From contig CAZSSJ010000016.1 in NCBI GenBank assembly GCA_964609775.1, positions 1 through 25,743 on the forward strand: a DNA stretch of 25,743 nucleotides, read 5' to 3'. Of the stretch, positions 21,977 to 25,743 are shown one piece after another. The number at the start of each line of letters is the position of its first letter. Positions within the stretch are counted from its first letter, which is position 1. The stretch is from CAZNUP01 sp964609775 (GTDB lineage: Bacteria > Patescibacteriota > Microgenomatia > JAMCZE01). A program made the translations under genes and the position numbers. Below the pieces are notes generated by a model. The model made no database searches. It was not told the origin of the DNA and saw nothing but the letters and a program-made list of their open reading frames with translations.

Positions 21977-22627
21977 ATGACTAATTATCGAGATAAAATT
22001 CTGCAGCTGGCGGAGAAGTATTACAAAGAGTTGGAGAATGATTTTTCTCATGATATTAACCACGTTTTTCGGGTGGAGAGACTAGTTAAGAGGATTGGCG
22101 AGGAGGAGAAGGCAGATCTGGAAGTTTTGGAGGCGGCGGCGCTGCTTTTTGATGTGGCGCGGGTGCTGGAAGATGCGGGTAGAGTTGAAGATCACGCTGA
22201 GGAAGGGAGCCGAATTGCCAGGGGAGTTTTGGCGAAAATCGGTTTTCCTGAGAAGAAAATTGGGGAGGTGTGTCACGCAATTTTGGTCCACCGGAAGAGC
22301 AAGGACCGAGTCCCGGAGACGCTGGAAGCTAAAATTCTTCAGGACGCGGATTATCTTGATGCGCTTGGGGCAATTGACGTGGCGAGGGTGATTGCGAGTT
22401 CGCTGCAATCCAAGAAGTATAAACGGCCGATTTATACGGGCACGCCTTCCACTTCCTACGACGACAATAAATCGGCAATTAACTATATTCTTTATAAGAT
22501 TGCTCATCCAAGAATGCAGCCGGCGAACTTTCACACTAGATTCGGTCGACAAATGGCGAAGGAACGTTACGCTTTTGTGGAGGAATTTGCGCGGCGGTTT
22601 ATCGCGGAGTGGGAAGGAAAAGAATAA
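21977..22627 (+). CDS. HD-domain protein lacking the HD-dyad histidine
   Basis: The 216-aa protein follows the HD phosphohydrolase pattern. It has H25/H29 in FSHDINHVFRVERL, the second motif AALLFDVAR (F58-D59), H73, H100/H105 in CHAILVHRK, and D123/D125 in ILQDADYLDALG. Family members normally have LLHDIAR at the second motif; here the metal-binding His is Phe (codon TTT at 22148-22150). Activity may be lost or altered, although the remaining ligands are kept. Related proteins hydrolyse nucleotides or nucleotide second messengers. The start is supported by the extended -10 six bases upstream. The next gene begins 8 bases after the stop. Confidence 0.82.
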   Translation: MTNYRDKILQLAEKYYKELENDFSHDINHVFRVERLVKRIGEEEKADLEVLEAAALLFDVARVLEDAGRVEDHAEEGSRIARGVLAKIGFPEKKIGEVCHAILVHRKSKDRVPETLEAKILQDADYLDALGAIDVARVIASSLQSKKYKRPIYTGTPSTSYDDNKSAINYILYKIAHPRMQPANFHTRFGRQMAKERYAFVEEFARRFIAEWEGKE

Positions 22628-22635
22628 ATTAAACT

Positions 22636-23382
22636 ATGAAACTTATTACCCTTAATACGTGGGGAGCTAAAGTTACAAAACCATTTAACAAATTTGTAAA
22701 AAATAAATCAGGAAAGATTGACATTTTTTGTTTTCAGGAAGTCTTCGATAAATATCAGGGAAACAACGAGGTCATATTTGCTCTTAAAAATACCAACCCC
22801 AATTTATTTGGTGACTTATCCTCGGCTTTAAGCGACTACGAGGGATATTTTTGTCCCGTTATCGAGAATGTTTATGGTTTGGCCACTTTTATCAAGAAAG
22901 ATATCGAGGTGGTTAGTTATGGCAGCGTTATGACTTATGAGAGCTTTAACTTTCCTGATCCAACAGACGAAGGGGCGGATCATTCGAGAAAACTCCTATG
23001 GTTAAAGATTAAACAGAAGAATCGTGAGTATTTGGTAATGAATTTTCATGGTTATTGGGTTCATGGCGATAAAAAAGATAATCCGAACAGGTTCAAACAG
23101 TCTCAGACAATTTTAGATTTTATTTCTGGATAAAACATTCCCACGGTGCTTTGCGGTGACTTCAATCTGCGACCAGATACCAGAAGTGTCGAAATGCTTG
23201 AGCAAAGGTTTAGGAATTTAATTAAGGAACACAAAGTTCCAGGCACAAGAACCAGTTTGTATACGGGGACTGAGAAGTTCGCCGATTATATTTTCGTTAC
23301 TCCCGAAATTAATGTTAAGAGCTTTAAAGTGCTTCCCGATGTTGTTTCAGACCACGTTCCCCTAGTCATTGATTTTAGTTAG
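22636..23382 (+). pseudogene. Endonuclease/exonuclease/phosphatase family protein with an in-frame TAA
   Basis: The whole EEP fold is encoded in one frame. It has N7 in LITLNTWGAK, E35 in FCFQEVF, the His loop in VMNFHGYWVHG, CGDFNLRPDT, DYIFVTP and the terminal SDHVPLVIDF. A TAA at 23131-23133 (codon 166) interrupts it between LDFISG and NIPTVLCGDFN. An AAA (Lys) to TAA change would explain it. The truncated product would lack the catalytic GDFN and SDH residues. The rest shows no decay, so the break is recent or is a sequence error. Family members cleave DNA, RNA or phosphoesters; the substrate is unknown. Confidence 0.85.
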
Positions 23383-23482
23383 TCGTAGTCAGTTTGGTCT
23401 TAGAGTGCTTTATTATAATGATGGCGAGCCGGGCAAGATCTTGGTCAGTCATTTCCGAAGGAAATTTTGGACTCTCTGGCAT
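23375..23482 (-). CDS. Possible 35-aa protein
   Basis: A short ORF beginning MPESPKFPSEMTDQDLARLA lies 15 bases downstream of the winged-helix-Nudix stop on the same strand, and overlaps the end of the convergent EEP gene by 8 bases. No ribosome-binding site and no family are visible. Position and sensible composition are the only support. Confidence 0.3.
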   Translation of the reverse strand: MPESPKFPSEMTDQDLARLAIIIIKHSKTKLTTTN

Positions 23483-23490
23483 GTCAGTAT

Positions 23491-24198
23491 TTATTTGGTG
23501 TAATGATCAACTTCTTTGATGGTCGTGACGCCGGAGAATTTTTCTATTTCTTGGACAAACCCCATGGTTTCGCTTAGGGGTTCGAAGGGATTAGTAAGAT
23601 AGGTTTTTAGGTCTTTCATGTTAACCCATTCATATTTGCCTTCGATGTTTTCGGAAAGAAGAGCTCCAGTGGGATTTTTGACCAGACAGAGGAACATGAA
23701 CTTGTCGGCTACCAGGGCTTTAGAGGATTTGTCGAAGATACGAAAGTGCTTGAGAGAGACAATTGCTGCTTTTCCATGGAGACCTGTTTCCTCGGTGAAT
23801 TCCCGTTCAGCAGCCTCAATGATCTTTTCTCCAAAACGAATTTTTCCCCCGAGGAAACCTTGGCAACCAAAAAAAGGTTGCTTGAGACGAGTGTAGATAA
23901 GGAACTGTTTATCTTTACGAGATTGTCTGGTGCTGGCGATCCAGGCGGAAACCTTCGCCTGTTTAGTGATTAAGTTCCTATCCGTATCAATGCGGTCGGC
24001 GTATTCTTTGCCGGAACTGGTTAGATGGTACGAGGCACCTTTTTTGGTGACCCAACCATGAAGAACAAGTTTATCGAGATGGAAGTCGAGCTGGTTGTTC
24101 TCAATAATCAGATCGGGGCGTAGATCGGAATAGCGAAGTTCGGGGGCGAAGAGGAGTTTTTTCAAGATTTGAATTTGGATGGGGTGGATTTGTTTCAT
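23491..24198 (-). CDS. Winged-helix-Nudix fusion regulator
   Basis: In this 235-aa protein an N-terminal winged helix (about residues 5-70, IQIQILKKLLFAPELRYSDL through KKGASYHLTSSGKEYADRI) precedes a Nudix domain (about 83-220). The Nudix box is perfect: G118, E124, then REFTEETGL (132-140). NrtR-type regulators have the reverse order, Nudix first and winged helix last. The ATG at 24198 lies at the edge of a 9-bp-arm palindrome that contains the -10, so the protein probably represses itself and may sense a nucleotide ligand through the Nudix domain. The intact box suggests it can still hydrolyse. A second Nudix gene is directly upstream. Confidence 0.85.
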   Translation of the reverse strand: MKQIHPIQIQILKKLLFAPELRYSDLRPDLIIENNQLDFHLDKLVLHGWVTKKGASYHLTSSGKEYADRIDTDRNLITKQAKVSAWIASTRQSRKDKQFLIYTRLKQPFFGCQGFLGGKIRFGEKIIEAAEREFTEETGLHGKAAIVSLKHFRIFDKSSKALVADKFMFLCLVKNPTGALLSENIEGKYEWVNMKDLKTYLTNPFEPLSETMGFVQEIEKFSGVTTIKEVDHYTK

Positions 24199-24234
24199 TC
24201 AGGCTTATCTTAAAGCCTGAAGAAGGAATTGCAA
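24198..24234 (-). promoter_or_regulatory. Promoter and palindromic operator of the winged-helix-Nudix gene
   Basis: The arms TTCAGGCTT (24198-24206) and AAGCCTGAA (24213-24221) are perfect and six bases apart. The -10 TAAGAT (24207-24212, minus strand) is exactly the spacer. TTGCAA (24229-24234) lies 16 bases further upstream. The ATG starts 8 bases after the -10, on the last base of the palindrome, so the mRNA would be leaderless. Confidence 0.8.
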
Positions 24235-24235
24235 G

Positions 24236-24676
24236 TCAAGTGTAATGGACTCTTTCTATTTGTTCCTTCATTGACTGTTCGGCGTAGCCGAAGTCGAGCT
24301 TCAGAAACTCATTTTTGGAGACCCATTTAAACTCGGAGTGTTCGGAGCGGGGTTTGATTTCTGGCGGGGACTTTAATTGGCATTTATAGCCAAGCCAGAT
24401 GACCAGGTTTCCTTCGGAGTTTAGTCCGGAGTCGATGTAGACGATTTCAATTTTTTCTCCGGTGAGGCCAACTCCAATTTCTTCGACCACTTCCCTTTTC
24501 AAAGCTGCGAGCAAGATGTCTTCATTTTGCGGTTTGACGTCCTCATCATCGACATTACCGCCGGTAGAATCCCACGTGTTTGGGCGAGAACGATTACCGG
24601 GTGCTCTTTTGAGAACTAAAATTTTATCTCCGGAAATTAGGGCCAGTTTCTGGAGAATTTGAACTTTAGAGACCAT
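24236..24676 (-). CDS. Nudix hydrolase
   Basis: This 146-aa protein has a Nudix box extended by an acidic insertion: GGNVDDEDVKPQNED, then ILLAALKREVVEEIGV (residues 39-69). It should remove a phosphate-linked moiety from a nucleoside diphosphate derivative; the exact substrate is unknown. It ends a few bases before the promoter of the winged-helix-Nudix gene and starts 10 bases after the AlkD-like gene stop on the same strand, so it may be co-transcribed with the AlkD-like gene. Confidence 0.88.
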   Translation of the reverse strand: MVSKVQILQKLALISGDKILVLKRAPGNRSRPNTWDSTGGNVDDEDVKPQNEDILLAALKREVVEEIGVGLTGEKIEIVYIDSGLNSEGNLVIWLGYKCQLKSPPEIKPRSEHSEFKWVSKNEFLKLDFGYAEQSMKEQIERVHYT

Positions 24677-24686
24677 GAAAGTTACA

Positions 24687-25700
24687 TTAACTTTTTTTGA
24701 CCCCGAATTTTAATTTATTGCCGGCTTCTCGGAAGGCAATTTTAGGAAGGCTGGTGGCGTTGGTGGTTAAGTAGGTACGGACTTCTTCAGGATGATATTT
24801 AGTTAAGCTTCGAAGGAGCCAAGAGACGGCTTTAGTTATTAAGATGTCTCTCTCGGATTTTAGGCGGTCGATATTTTCGAAGGCCAGATCGGACAAACGG
24901 CGGTTAGGAGAATAGTTTACCGGGCCGGTGAGAAGGACGAGACTGGCTCGCCGCTTGTGAGTGTTAGGGTTTTTAGAGAAGCTCCGAATTGCCTTTTCCC
25001 ACTGTGGCCAGTTCCGGAAAAAGTCCTGGTATTGAAAGTTATTCTGGCAAAGGGAATCAACTTCGGACCAGCCATGAACGTTATCCAGCCATTTCCCGAG
25101 GCCGGCTGAGGTGATTGAGGATCGCAGTTTGGGAAAGAGAGACAAGATCATGCCGGCGAGCGTCTTTTCCTCATAGGAGCCAGCGGCGTTTAAAGAATTC
25201 AGGAGGCTGAGGAAGTCTTTCAAAGAGATGCTCTTATTTTCTTTGACCCAAGCTTTGGCGATCGCCCATTTATCGGGGTTTGTCAGATAGTATTGCCGGC
25301 TGACGGTGCCTTCGTAGGAAGATGACGATGACCGGTTAGGTTTCCGAGCCCGCTTTTCGATTTCGGCGAGGAGTTGCTGGTGCGAAAGGTTCATGGTTTC
25401 TGGACTTTGCTTGGGTTTTAGTATGTAAAGTCGCCGGTTTTCGACCACTCCTTCGGGCAAAGAGACAATAAATTTATGGGTCTTGGTGATTTTCATATTT
25501 GATTTGGTGGCTAAGGTTTTTAGACCTTGGGAATTAGGAATGCTGAACTCAACGCCGGTGTTGCCGGCAAAATAGTTAAGGACGACGCCATAATTGGGTG
25601 AAGAAGAAATTACTTTTGTGGTGTCAGTTGTCATCTGGGGGTATTCTTTGAGGTCAATATCGGGAAGTTCAAGGAGGGTTTTCCCCCCGACTTCGATCAT
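24687..25700 (-). CDS. AlkD-like DNA alkylation repair protein with an extra N-terminal domain
   Basis: The 337-aa protein has two parts. Residues about 103-337 (from MNLSHQQLLAEIEKRARK) form an all-helical HEAT-like AlkD domain. It has WLDNVHGWSEVDSLC with the Trp and Asp positions of the family, THKRRASLVLLTG, and ITKAVSWLLRSLTKYHPEEV with a basic C-terminus. AlkD-type glycosylases remove alkylated bases. Residues 1-102 (including DTTKVISSSPNYGVVLNYF) are not part of AlkD and were not recognised. An internal ATG at 25394 would give AlkD alone. The ATG at 25700 directly follows a TAA, suggesting coupling to a gene lying mostly beyond the right edge. Confidence 0.8.
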   Translation of the reverse strand: MIEVGGKTLLELPDIDLKEYPQMTTDTTKVISSSPNYGVVLNYFAGNTGVEFSIPNSQGLKTLATKSNMKITKTHKFIVSLPEGVVENRRLYILKPKQSPETMNLSHQQLLAEIEKRARKPNRSSSSSYEGTVSRQYYLTNPDKWAIAKAWVKENKSISLKDFLSLLNSLNAAGSYEEKTLAGMILSLFPKLRSSITSAGLGKWLDNVHGWSEVDSLCQNNFQYQDFFRNWPQWEKAIRSFSKNPNTHKRRASLVLLTGPVNYSPNRRLSDLAFENIDRLKSERDILITKAVSWLLRSLTKYHPEEVRTYLTTNATSLPKIAFREAGNKLKFGVKKS

Positions 25701-25743
25701 TTAGTGTCCCAAGGAATTTAGGAGATCAATTTTCCACTTTAAC
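25701..25743 (-). CDS. Probable 3' end of an upstream gene (partial)
   Basis: Reading in from the right edge on the minus strand gives LKWKIDLLNSLGH followed by TAA at 25701-25703, immediately before the next ATG. The spacing is typical of an operon, but only 13 codons are visible, so the gene is tentative. Confidence 0.4.
   Translation of the reverse strand, partial: LKWKIDLLNSLGH

Noticed and set aside
12940..23133. Alternative genetic code to explain the in-frame stops
   Set aside because: Code 25 of some CPR lineages reassigns TGA only. Here the stops are TAA and TAG, both of which end ordinary genes in the window, and TGA also ends normal genes such as rpmH.
1..25743. rRNA, tRNA or insertion-sequence genes
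   Set aside because: No conserved tRNA T-arm or rRNA segment and no transposase or integrase motif were seen on either strand by eye; a covariance scan would be needed to exclude divergent tRNAs.

Overview
The window looks like a chromosomal segment from a Candidate Phyla Radiation (Patescibacteria) bacterium, most likely Microgenomates-like. This is inferred from gene content, not from a search: a short YidC (about 250 aa), a 48-aa L34, a PrgI/VirB4 cluster, small PIN-type toxin-antitoxin pairs and a two-component system joined to a MacAB-type exporter, with no sign of outer-membrane genes. Two runs of ten N (2119-2128 and 12912-12921) mark contig joins, and both fall inside real genes.

Left part (1-5794, minus strand): a response regulator, a histidine kinase, a membrane-fusion protein, an ABC ATPase and an FtsX/MacB-like permease read as one operon. 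A DUF5666-like membrane-anchored protein continues off the left edge. The space between the permease and that gene holds three copies of the permease's terminal codons, a three-way-junction fold and a perfect hairpin. Middle left (5895-9518, plus strand): a membrane-anchored phospholipase D-like protein, an unknown protein, a divergent Nramp-type transporter, a 36-aa single-pass membrane protein and another unknown protein. A PIN toxin-antitoxin pair follows on the minus strand (9522-10165).

Centre (10364-14319, plus strand): a type IV secretion-like set made of PrgI with a long C-terminal extension, a separate VirB4 N-terminal-domain protein and the VirB4 ATPase. It converges on and overlaps dnaN. 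The replication origin (15422-15742) lies between dnaN and dnaA, with a DnaA-trio, a GC-rich block and a DnaA-box cluster. dnaA is divergent from the classic rpmH-rnpA-yidD-yidC-jag cluster, so this is the oriC locus.

Right part (19536-25743): two more PIN toxin-antitoxin modules (one toxin carries an amber codon), a possibly frameshifted gene, a LapA-like membrane protein, an HD-domain protein lacking the His of its HD dyad, an endonuclease/exonuclease/phosphatase gene with an in-frame ochre codon, a winged-helix-Nudix regulator, a Nudix hydrolase and an AlkD-like protein with an extra N-terminal domain.

Three themes cut across the genes. First, several genes have a sigma70-like -10 element only 6-9 bases before the start codon, predicting leaderless or nearly leaderless mRNAs; four of these have a palindromic operator over the -10. 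Second, tandem arrays with a 7-base period but unrelated sequences occur between genes, in oriC and inside the dnaA linker. Third, four genes are interrupted in the given sequence: VirB4, a VapC-like toxin, the EEP nuclease and probably the gene at 21018.
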